The notes beneath the pieces are model-generated. The model saw nothing but the letters and a program-made list of their open reading frames with translations. It had not been told where the DNA came from and ran no database searches. A program made the position numbers and the translations under genes. DNA of 15,521 nucleotides from CALZKI01 sp964567585 (GTDB taxonomy: Bacteria > Bacillota > Clostridia > Lachnospirales > Lachnospiraceae), in contig CAZMND010000049.1 in assembly GCA_964567585.1 (NCBI GenBank), positions 1-15,521 of the forward strand, read 5' to 3'. Of the stretch, positions 7,607-14,137 are shown piece by piece (within the stretch, counting starts at the first letter, position 1; each line of letters starts with the position of its first letter).

Positions 7607-8230
7607 ATGAAAGTGACAAGAAAAAGACCGGTAAGGTCACAGGGAGCATTAACCGGAGCAAGCAGAGGAGTAAATCCGGGTATGGGAGCAACGGGAGGAG
7701 GCCGTAGAGTTCCGATTCGTTCGGGGGCACAAAGACATAATGATATGAGTCGTAACGATGGAATGAGAAGAGACTTTAACAGACAGACTCCGCCGTCATC
7801 GCATCATCAGCCGCCGCATCGTGGCGGAAAACGCAAGGGTAGTTGTGCATCATATCTTGCTGCTCTTATTATAATGCTGGCAATTGTATTTGTAGTATAT
7901 TTCGGCGATGAAATAAAGGCTAAGATTTTTAGCGATGATACAGTAACAACCAATACGGAAGTAGAATTAAAATTCAGAAATGACAGTCTGCTTGATGACC
8001 ATTATAATAAACATGGTGTAGATATGGGATTTACCTCAGCCGAGTCTTATCTGGAGGCGGCTTGTAACGTGGTTGAAAACAGCGACTCTTTACACAAAAA
8101 GGAAGCTGAAGACGGAGATGACGTGTACTATTTGGAAAGCACAAATGAACTTGTTATTGTTGCAACAGATGGTTACATCAGAACCTATTTCTGCCCGGAA
8201 GACGGAATCGATTATTATAACAGACAGTAG
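7607..8230 (+). CDS. membrane-anchored protein with toxin-like C-terminal domain
   Basis: A 207-residue protein in three parts. Residues 1-80 are very basic and disordered (Arg, Gly, Pro, His rich); residues 81-99 form one membrane helix (YLAALIIMLAIVFVVYFG); residues 120-207 form a compact domain. That domain has HYNKHG at 132-137, GFTSAESYLEAA, then YLESTNELVIV and GYIRTYFCP near 189-197. The KHG-plus-YLxAA and TNEL-GxIRTYF pattern recalls RNase domains at the ends of polymorphic toxins (BECR-fold type); this is my pattern recall, not a search. The positive N-terminus predicts that it stays inside, placing the domain outside the cell membrane, which would be odd for a working RNase and suggests a non-toxic or secreted role. 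AGAAGGAG lies 7 bases before the ATG. Confidence 0.8.
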   Translation: MKVTRKRPVRSQGALTGASRGVNPGMGATGGGRRVPIRSGAQRHNDMSRNDGMRRDFNRQTPPSSHHQPPHRGGKRKGSCASYLAALIIMLAIVFVVYFGDEIKAKIFSDDTVTTNTEVELKFRNDSLLDDHYNKHGVDMGFTSAESYLEAACNVVENSDSLHKKEAEDGDDVYYLESTNELVIVATDGYIRTYFCPEDGIDYYNRQ

Positions 8231-8256
8231 TGATAGAAGAATAGTTTATTATGAGA

Positions 8257-8285
8257 AATGCCGGTCAATGACTGGCATTCTTTGT
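8257..8285 (+). terminator. hairpin terminator after the toxin-like gene
   Basis: AATGCCGGTC (8257-8266) pairs with GACTGGCATT (8270-8279) over a three-base loop, with one G-T pair. Only a short T-rich stretch (CTTTG) follows, so termination may be partial. Confidence 0.6.
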
Positions 8286-8313
8286 AAATCAATAAAATAA
8301 TGGGAATAAAAAA

Positions 8314-8571
8314 ATGACCACAATTTATTTCGTACGTCACGCACAACCGGATTTTACCCACCACGAAGACAGGACACGTCCGTTGACCAAGGAGGGACAC
8401 AATTAGAGGCGCGGCGGCATTTCATAAGGCCGACATCAAAAAAGAAATATTGATTGGATGCCGTACATAATTGAACTGGATTTTGAAAAAGATGTTTTGA
8501 TTTCGAAAACGGAACATTTGCATATAGAAAAGGAATTTGGGGGCAAGGAAAGAGCAGATGGAAAACTATAG
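8314..8571 (+). pseudogene. histidine phosphatase (phosphoglycerate mutase-like), internally deleted
   Basis: The ATG at 8314 opens a reading frame with the histidine-phosphatase active-site start TIYFVRHAQPDF, where RHA holds the phosphorylated His, and continues to PLTKEGHN before TAG at 8404. The same frame then carries a second stop (8425) and, from about 8443, what looks like the protein's C-terminal end: NIDWMPYIIELDFEKDVL and IEKEFGG, finishing at TAG 8569-8571. Most of the roughly 190-residue enzyme, including the second catalytic His region, is missing, so this is an N-terminus joined to a C-terminus by an internal deletion with damage at the junction. The last 14 bases overlap the LacI-family gene start, suggesting the two were once an overlapping pair. 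Confidence 0.75.
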
Positions 8572-9581
8572 AATCACCATTAAGGATATTGCTGACGAAC
8601 TAGGGGTCAGTACCGCGACGGTTTCCAATGTCATTCACGGAAAAACAAAAAAGATATCAGACAAGACCGTGGCAAAAGTACAGGAAAAACTGGAAGAGAG
8701 TGGTTATATTCCTAATATGGCAGCAGTGCTTTTGGCACAAAACACATCGAAAATCGTGTGTGTTGTTTTGTCGGATGATATCAGTTATGAAGGTAAAATG
8801 ATAGAGGACCCATTTGTCAGCGGAATGCTTAATTATCTTTCTAAGGAACTAACGAAAAGCGGATATTTTATGATGCTGAAGGAAGAACCGGATGTAAACC
8901 GGATTATCCGATATGCTTCTATGTGGAATATGGCAGGGCTTATTTTGATGGGCTATTGTGCCGTGGACTACGAAAAACTCCGCGAAAAAATGCACATACC
9001 ATTTGTGGTAGTGGATGCATATCGTAACGATATGAAAAAGTATTCGGATGTGGGAATTGATAATATTCACGGTGGTTATCTGGCAGGACGTCACCTTTTG
9101 GAAATGGGACACACTAAAATTATGTATATGGCAAATGTGGATGAGGACTGCGACCATGACAGATATTTAGGTCTTACGGGTGCATATAAAGAAAAAGGGA
9201 ATGGAATATGACCCTAAGGATTATAAACTTTTAAATCCGATTAAGGAAGAACGTTTGAAGCGTTACGAGGAGATTTTTGCAGAACTTGGAAATTATACGG
9301 CGGCTTTTCTTGCTTCGGATGTACTTGCCATAGAGTTTATGAATTTCTTGCAGGATAAGGGGCTTTTAATACCGGAAGACTTTTCAGTTGTGGGATTCGA
9401 TGATATTCCACTGGCGGCGTGTGTCAGACCGAGGCTTACAACGGTTTCCCAAAACCTCGCGGAACGCTCGAAAAAAGCAGTACAGCTACTATCGGAATTG
9501 ATTGAAGGAACTACCGGAGGAAGACAGGAAATGCTGCAGCTTGAATTGGTACAAAGGGACAGTGTGAAAAAGTTAATATAG
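8558..9581 (+). pseudogene. LacI-family transcriptional regulator, frameshifted
   Basis: The N-terminus has the LacI helix-turn-helix: ITIKDIADELGVSTATVSNV followed by the hinge-proximal IHGKTKKISDKTVAKVQ. A periplasmic-binding-protein-like sensor domain follows (VVLSDDISYEG, then GGYLAGRHLLEMGH). The frame breaks near 9194-9200, in GAAAAAGGGAATGG, and stops at 9209-9211; the rest continues in another frame with GMEYDPKDY, AAFLASDVLAIEFM, SVVGFDDIPLA and the RPRLTTVSQ hallmark, ending at 9581. Removing one base restores about 340 residues, the normal family length. AAGGAA lies 7 bases before the ATG. The lesion in an A/G run could be a true mutation or a sequencing error. A sugar or nucleoside ligand is usual in the family. 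A terminator separates it from the MATE gene, whose upstream palindrome it might have bound. Confidence 0.85.
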
Positions 9582-9593
9582 ACAAAGAATATC

Positions 9594-9635
9594 AAAAGCA
9601 GGTTGTTTTGCACAAAAATAACCTGCTTTTTTTGG
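9594..9635 (+). terminator. strong intrinsic terminator after the LacI-family gene
   Basis: AAAAGCAGGTT (9594-9604) pairs perfectly with AACCTGCTTTT (9620-9630); the stem continues inwards by a G-T pair and four A-T pairs. A run of seven T (9627-9633) follows at once. It separates the regulator from the transporter. Confidence 0.9.
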
Positions 9636-9657
9636 ATTAGGTTACGCGATTAACCTA

Positions 9658-9685
9658 TTGTAAAATCGCTATATGTTGTTAAGAT
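9658..9685 (+). promoter_or_regulatory. candidate promoter of the MATE gene
   Basis: TTGTAA (9658-9663), 16 bases, then TAAGAT (9680-9685). Both boxes are imperfect (4/6 each). The -10 box lies inside the adjacent palindrome, which would let a bound regulator block transcription. Confidence 0.35.
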
Positions 9686-9698
9686 AAAAATATCTTAA
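9679..9698. promoter_or_regulatory. perfect 8+8 bp palindrome, candidate operator
   Basis: TTAAGATA (9679-9686), four A, then TATCTTAA (9691-9698) form an exact inverted repeat 25 bases before the MATE start. It overlaps a possible -10 box. A dimeric regulator site is the simplest reading. LacI-family operators usually have a central CG and a different spacing, so another regulator (for example MarR or TetR type) may be the binder. No T run follows that would make it a terminator. Confidence 0.55.
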
Positions 9699-9722
9699 GC
9701 CGAAGAGAGGTTGAATGAAATT

Positions 9723-11087
9723 ATGAATGATTTGGCAGGTAATTTATCAAAAAACAGGTTGTATATGAAGGAAATTTTGGACATTGGTTTGCCGGTGACA
9801 CTTCAAAGTATTTTTCAGGCATCGTATAGCTTTGTGGACCAGTTGATGGTGGGGACTCTTGGAACGGTCAGCATCGCGGGAAGCGGACTTGGCGGAAAAT
9901 TTTCAACGTTAGTGACTTTTACGTTAAATGCTGTGGCAGCGGTTGCTTCCGTGTTGATTGCACAGTATCACGGAAACAAGGATAAAAACGGTATCAGCAA
10001 AAGCTTTTATACTTGTTCTTTGATTGCGGGAATTGTGGTACTTTTGTTTACCGTTCCGGGATTTTTGTGTCCGGAGGTTATTATGGGTATTTATTCCAAC
10101 GAACAGGATGTAGTTTTGGTGGCGGCTTCATATTTAAAAATCATAGCAATTAGTTATATACCTATGACGGCGACGCTGATGTTGTCGGCGCTGTTTCGGA
10201 GCGTAGAAAAAAGCAAGTATCCAATGTATGTCAGCGTAATGGCCGTTTTTGTGAATGTGTTTTTTAACTGGCTTTTGATTTTTGGTAAGTTTGGTTGTCC
10301 GCGACTTGGAATCATCGGTGCGGCCTGGGGAACACTTATTTCCAGAACTTTGGAAGCCGGAATTTTGATTATGATTTTGATGTACAAAAATCATAAGCGC
10401 GAGTTGGAAGTAAAATTGATGGGGCTGACAGAGTTAAGCTTTTATAAGAAAATCTCTGTAATCGTATTTCCAATTTTGTTGAATGAGTTTTCCTGGAGTG
10501 TAGGGGAAAATATTTACGCCGGCATTTACGGACGAATGGGAAAAGAGGCATTGGCGGCGATGACACTTACCAATCCGTTGCAGGGCTTGTTCATTGGAAT
10601 GTTTTCGGGGCTTTCTTCGGCGGCGGTTGTTATGGTTGGAAAAAGGCTCGGACAAAACGACAAAGATGAGGCATTTTCCATTTCCAAGTATTTGATGAAA
10701 GTGGGATTTATCGGTTCCATAATTATCGCTGCAGTGATTGTGGTTCTGGCACCGTTTTACGTGAAACTCTATAACGTGGAGCCGGAAGTAAAAAAAATCA
10801 CGATTTACATTTTATGTGCTTTGGCAGCAGTTATTTTTGCAAAAATTCTCAATATGATATTGGGCGGTGGTATCATCAGAAGTGGTGGAAATACGCATTA
10901 CACTTTAGTGATTGATGCCATCGGAACGTGGGTGTTTGGCGTGCCACTGGGATTACTGACCGCGTTTGTTTTCCATTTGCCGATTTACTGGGTGTATTTT
11001 ATTCTCTCACTGGAAGAGGTGGTGAGACTCTTCATCGGCTTTGTGGTATTCTACAGAAAAAAATGGATGAAAAACGTCACCGGATAA
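9723..11087 (+). CDS. MATE family efflux transporter
   Basis: A 454-residue, strongly hydrophobic protein of about twelve membrane helices belonging to the MATE family, which exports drugs or metabolites using an Na+ or H+ gradient. The opening ILDIGLPVTLQSIFQASYSF and VDQLMVGTLGTVSIAGSGL is the classical first-helix pattern, repeated in the second half as VFPILLNEFSWSVGENIYAG and LAAMTLTNPLQ. The C-terminus, with IYWVYFILSLEEVVRLFIGF, is also typical, and length is normal. Two starts are possible: TTG at 9711, which touches the AGAGAGG site directly, and ATG at 9723, 12 bases from it; the ATG is preferred. Substrate cannot be told. It is preceded by a palindrome and a decayed LacI-family regulator. 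No clear terminator was seen after it. Confidence 0.93.
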   Translation: MNDLAGNLSKNRLYMKEILDIGLPVTLQSIFQASYSFVDQLMVGTLGTVSIAGSGLGGKFSTLVTFTLNAVAAVASVLIAQYHGNKDKNGISKSFYTCSLIAGIVVLLFTVPGFLCPEVIMGIYSNEQDVVLVAASYLKIIAISYIPMTATLMLSALFRSVEKSKYPMYVSVMAVFVNVFFNWLLIFGKFGCPRLGIIGAAWGTLISRTLEAGILIMILMYKNHKRELEVKLMGLTELSFYKKISVIVFPILLNEFSWSVGENIYAGIYGRMGKEALAAMTLTNPLQGLFIGMFSGLSSAAVVMVGKRLGQNDKDEAFSISKYLMKVGFIGSIIIAAVIVVLAPFYVKLYNVEPEVKKITIYILCALAAVIFAKILNMILGGGIIRSGGNTHYTLVIDAIGTWVFGVPLGLLTAFVFHLPIYWVYFILSLEEVVRLFIGFVVFYRKKWMKNVTG

Positions 11088-11104
11088 AAATAATGTGCTA
11101 ATAA

Positions 11105-11133
11105 TTTACTCTAACAGAAAAAAGTGATAAAAT
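11105..11133 (+). promoter_or_regulatory. extended -10 promoter of the TIR operon
   Basis: TTTACT (11105-11110), 17 bases, then TAAAAT (11128-11133) preceded by TGA, an extended -10 element. Transcription would begin near 11140, just before the leader hairpin. Confidence 0.6.
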
Positions 11134-11144
11134 GAGCCTAGCAT

Positions 11145-11176
11145 AGGCCGTGTCTGTACATTGTCAGATGCGGCCT
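11145..11176 (+). promoter_or_regulatory. leader hairpin upstream of the TIR gene
   Basis: AGGCCG (11145-11150) pairs with CGGCCT (11171-11176); inside, TCTG (11153-11156) pairs with CAGA (11165-11168) around an eight-base loop, with a TG/TG internal loop. It would sit at the very 5' end of the transcript. No T run follows, so it is more likely a stabilising or regulatory leader than a terminator. Confidence 0.45.
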
Positions 11177-11203
11177 TAAGTATTTAATAAATGTGAGGAA
11201 GAT

Positions 11204-12535
11204 ATGGCAGATATTTTTATATCTTATTCGTCAAAAGATGAGAAGATTGCAAATGAAATATGCGCATACTTTGAGAAAGAAGGAGTCAGCTGTTGGATTG
11301 CACCAAGAAACATTGAAGTTGGAAAAGAGTACGGCGGAGAAATTATCAAAGGCATAGAAGAATGTAAGGTGTTTTTCCTGTGTCTTTCTGGGGCAGCCAA
11401 CGAATCCCAGCATGTGCTTAGAGAGGTGGAACGCGCAGTAAGCAGAAAACTGCCGATAGTTGTGTATCAGCACGAGGAAACCACGCTTTCCAAATCTATG
11501 GAATATTTTCTTGCGTCTACCCAGTGGTTTGTGCCCGGAAAAGAAAAGGGTTATGCCGAACTGGTAGAGATTGTAAAAAATATAAGGGATAAAAAGCCGG
11601 CTAAGAAGACGGAGACAACCGACTCAAAGCCCAAAAAGAAGAAGTCTAAAAAGTGGATTTGGGGCTTTGATGCGGTGGCAGTTCTTTTACTGATTGTCGG
11701 ACTTATTCTTTTCTTTAACAGGGACAAAGAGCAGATAGTCGTTGGGGATACGTTTACATACGGAAACATAGACTTGACCGGCAGTTCCAAGGAAGCCTTA
11801 AACTGGACTGTTATAAATGTGGATGATGAAAATAAAACGGTACTTTGTATTGCGGATAATATTGTTGCTTTTTTTCCATACGACGGAGCAGAAAGCGGTA
11901 TGCGTGCCCAAGATGGAGAAGTTTATTACAGCGAAAGCAAATCGGATGAATATACGGACGAGCAGCTTAGAAACTTTTGGGGTAGTTCTGATTGGGAGAG
12001 TGCCAATATAAGAAGCTGGCTCAATTCCGATTCTGCCATAGTTACATATGAAGGGGCTCTTCCGATAGAGGACGCCATGTCTTTATATGAGAATGGTTAT
12101 GAAACCCGGGCGGGCTTTTTATATGCTTTTACCGAAGAAGAAAAAGCACAACTGGTGGAAACGAAGGTTGTGACAAATTATAAAAGCGGTCAGAGTGTTG
12201 AAACCACGGATAAGGTCTTTTTATTAAGCTACGAAGAGGTTTTAGAATACCTTGTAGAGCAGAATTTTGTTTTATCGGCAGTTCCTTGTGAAAACGCGGT
12301 TTTATTGGAAGGAACGGGAATTTATAACGAGTATTACGAGCAGGGCGTGCGAAGTACATATTGGGCCACGAGAACTGAAGGCGACAGAGTGTGCGAGATT
12401 GTGTGTGCCGGAACAGGGCTTTCGAAAACGGACAATTTTCACAGTGAGTATGCCTGCGGATCTCTTATGGGAGTAAGGCCTGTGATTGTGTTGGAAGAAG
12501 AGTATGTTGAGACGTTGATTGAAAAACAGAACTAA
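11204..12535 (+). CDS. TIR domain - membrane helix - DUF6273 receptor-like protein
   Basis: Residues 1-130 form a TIR domain: DIFISYSSKDEKIA, then CWIAPRNIEVG, CKVFFLCLSGAA and VLREVERAVS, with Glu74 or Glu76 in the place of the catalytic Glu of TIR NAD-cleaving enzymes. A Lys-rich stretch (132-150) precedes one membrane helix (about 151-171). The remainder is a DUF6273-type domain: a WTVINVDDEN strand pair, NIRSWLNSD near 268-276, an EEEKAQLVET segment, TDKVFLLSYEE near 335-345, TYWATR near 385 and a final SLMGVRPVIVL. By the positive-inside rule the TIR part is cytoplasmic and DUF6273 external, so this is a one-pass receptor layout. AGGAAG lies 4 bases before the ATG. It heads a three-gene run. 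Immune-like signalling is inferred; the ligand and target are unknown. Confidence 0.88.
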   Translation: MADIFISYSSKDEKIANEICAYFEKEGVSCWIAPRNIEVGKEYGGEIIKGIEECKVFFLCLSGAANESQHVLREVERAVSRKLPIVVYQHEETTLSKSMEYFLASTQWFVPGKEKGYAELVEIVKNIRDKKPAKKTETTDSKPKKKKSKKWIWGFDAVAVLLLIVGLILFFNRDKEQIVVGDTFTYGNIDLTGSSKEALNWTVINVDDENKTVLCIADNIVAFFPYDGAESGMRAQDGEVYYSESKSDEYTDEQLRNFWGSSDWESANIRSWLNSDSAIVTYEGALPIEDAMSLYENGYETRAGFLYAFTEEEKAQLVETKVVTNYKSGQSVETTDKVFLLSYEEVLEYLVEQNFVLSAVPCENAVLLEGTGIYNEYYEQGVRSTYWATRTEGDRVCEIVCAGTGLSKTDNFHSEYACGSLMGVRPVIVLEEEYVETLIEKQN

Positions 12536-12549
12536 TTGAGGAAGTAAAA

Positions 12550-13251
12550 ATGTTAATTAAATGTCCAAAATGCAGTGCGCCTTTTGATATTGAAAAGCGA
12601 GGAAGTGTCTGTCCGCAGTGTGGCACGGACACGGCTAAAATAAAGCGTAAGGTTGTAAGAACGGAACAGGAAAAAAGTGCGTTTAGATATCAGTTAATCG
12701 GCAGTCTGGTGATGCTTGTATTAATGATTGGTGCATTTGTTGCTTCGCAGATCTATATAGCAGTCCAAAAAGAAAAATATGAAGAGCCTTTAGGTATTTT
12801 ACAAGCAAAGATAGTAGAACCTCAAGCAGACATCTATTTTGATGGGGCTGCTGTTCAGATTTGGGATTGTGAAATTATAGAAGGACTAAAGGAATATACG
12901 CCGGAGGGGTATTCTTTTTTGGCGGTTTCTTATGTGACAGATGGCAGTTACTATGGAACCAGCTATGGTACAGAGTCCTATTTGATATTACCAACAGGTG
13001 AATATGTAAAGCCGCTGGAGACGGAAGCTGTTACGGAAGTTCTAAATGCAGCAGGAGTGAGTGTTGCAGGGGTCACGGAATACTTGAATAGTGGAAATGG
13101 GAAAATGATATATTTAGTATCCAATGAAACAAAAGGTGCGGTGTTTGCGTTGTATGATATGAGGAAAATCAGATATAAAAGGGATGCTGAAAATTCAGAA
13201 GATATAGTATGTGTATATCATATTCCATTGGAATGGGAGGTATCACAGTAA
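12550..13251 (+). CDS. zinc-ribbon, single-pass membrane protein with extracytoplasmic domain
   Basis: This 233-residue protein begins with a zinc ribbon: CPKC at residues 5-8 and CPQC at 21-24. One membrane helix follows at about 48-70, after a basic stretch (KIKRKVVR), so the ribbon should be cytoplasmic and the rest outside. Residues 80-233 are beta-rich with YSFLAVSYVTDGS near 110-122 and Tyr/Gly-rich turns, recalling the Ig-like DUF4352 or telokin-type domains, though the match is weak. Its ATG follows GAGGAAG and lies 14 bases after the TIR gene stop, so it is co-transcribed. It shares the plan of the TIR protein (cytoplasmic module, one helix, external module). Function is not known; a co-receptor is one possibility. 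Confidence 0.8.
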   Translation: MLIKCPKCSAPFDIEKRGSVCPQCGTDTAKIKRKVVRTEQEKSAFRYQLIGSLVMLVLMIGAFVASQIYIAVQKEKYEEPLGILQAKIVEPQADIYFDGAAVQIWDCEIIEGLKEYTPEGYSFLAVSYVTDGSYYGTSYGTESYLILPTGEYVKPLETEAVTEVLNAAGVSVAGVTEYLNSGNGKMIYLVSNETKGAVFALYDMRKIRYKRDAENSEDIVCVYHIPLEWEVSQ

Positions 13252-13252
13252 T

Positions 13253-13789
13253 ATGTCAGGGTTATCATTAATTATAAGTTTTCTTAAATTGGTAATAAAA
13301 GTATTTAAATTACCCGGAATTTTATTTCTGCTATTTTGTGTAGAGTTTGTTTTTTTGTGGGATTACACAGGTTCCGAAATCATGTCAGAAAAATATAGGG
13401 AAGAACCGATTACAGTAGAGACTGTGTCGGCAGAGAAAATGGTAAACGGTGACGGAGAAGTGGGTTATCGCTTTTTTGTGACGGTTTCCAATCCGGGAGA
13501 GAAGGAATGCAAAACAAAAATCGGTTGTAAGGGTGAAACCGGTGGTTATCTGACTTACGATTATGTGAGCGAATATCAGGATATAAAAATCTCTGATCCG
13601 TGGCGTAATAAAATGCTGGGAAATAATATTGTTCCACCGGGAACAAAGTTGACATTACAATTTTTTGTGTCGCAGGAAGAACTGAACGAGTTAAAAGGCG
13701 ATCAGTTGATTTTCAGGGATGTTTTCAGCGAAAGCTATGCAACTATTTCAGTTGCTGAAATAAAGAGCAAAGGCAAGGGCGGAAAATAA
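13253..13789 (+). CDS. small membrane-anchored protein with extracytoplasmic beta-rich domain
   Basis: A 178-residue protein. The chosen ATG at 13253 lies one base after the previous stop; GGGAGG is 12 bases upstream, a long spacing, and an extension to 13211 would run through the neighbour's coding region without a better site. Residues 5-37 are hydrophobic, most strongly FLLFCVEFVFLW, and form one anchor or two short helices. The rest (about 45-178) reads as a secreted beta sandwich: GYRFFVTVSNPGEKECKTKI, then NNIVPPGTKLTLQFFVSQ, a pattern common in Ig-like adhesion or sensing domains. It ends in a Lys/Gly-rich tail (KSKGKGGK). I do not recognise the family. It is the third and last gene of the TIR run. 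Confidence 0.75.
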   Translation: MSGLSLIISFLKLVIKVFKLPGILFLLFCVEFVFLWDYTGSEIMSEKYREEPITVETVSAEKMVNGDGEVGYRFFVTVSNPGEKECKTKIGCKGETGGYLTYDYVSEYQDIKISDPWRNKMLGNNIVPPGTKLTLQFFVSQEELNELKGDQLIFRDVFSESYATISVAEIKSKGKGGK

Positions 13790-13795
13790 CATTAA

Positions 13796-14137
13796 CAAAA
13801 TATTCTTTTTACAAGACAGTTACAGGAACGTTTTGGAGATAAGGGAATAAGTGCGGTGGCTTTTGAGCCGGGAATTGTCAGGAGCAATTTTGGTGCAGAG
13901 TCGAACCCTTTTATAAATTTTGCATATCATTCCGCTTTGAAATATTTGTTTACAATCAGCCCTAAAAAGAGCGCAAAAAGAATGGTTTCTTTGGCACTTG
14001 GAAAAGCGGGAATTGATTTTGAGACGGGAAAGACTTATCGTGTTTCCGGTAAAAAATTCAGGGTGAAATTTCAGGATAAGGATGGAACAGTAGCTAAAAT
14101 GATGTGGGAAAAATGCGAGGAATGGATGAGCCTATGA
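13796..14137 (+). pseudogene. short-chain dehydrogenase/reductase, 5'-truncated remnant
   Basis: From 13796 an open frame reads QNILFTRQLQERFGDKGISA followed by VAFEPGIVRSNF, which is the stretch just after the catalytic Tyr-x-x-x-Lys helix in classical short-chain dehydrogenases of the retinol-dehydrogenase/protochlorophyllide-reductase-like group. A stop lies immediately upstream at 13793-13795. The Rossmann loop, the NAG motif and the active-site Tyr and Lys are all absent, so the protein cannot be an active dehydrogenase. The C-terminal portion is intact to its stop (EKCEEWMSL). A GTG at 13856 could open a 93-residue ORF, but it falls inside the conserved frame and is not a natural start. 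The ATGA overlap with the DUF1848 gene suggests that the end of this former gene still couples translation. Confidence 0.8.

Noticed and set aside
9182..9211. Programmed frameshifting in the LacI-family gene
   Set aside because: LacI-family regulators are not known to use it, the site is not a classical slippery sequence with a following structure, and a simple one-base error explains the data.
11204..12535. Diversity-generating retroelement target in the DUF6273 domain
   Set aside because: The C-lectin-like fold made this worth checking, but there is no reverse transcriptase, template repeat or AAY-rich variable tail in the window.
13856..14137. 93-codon ORF from GTG as a genuine small gene
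   Set aside because: The conserved dehydrogenase frame continues upstream of the GTG, so it is a piece of a broken gene.
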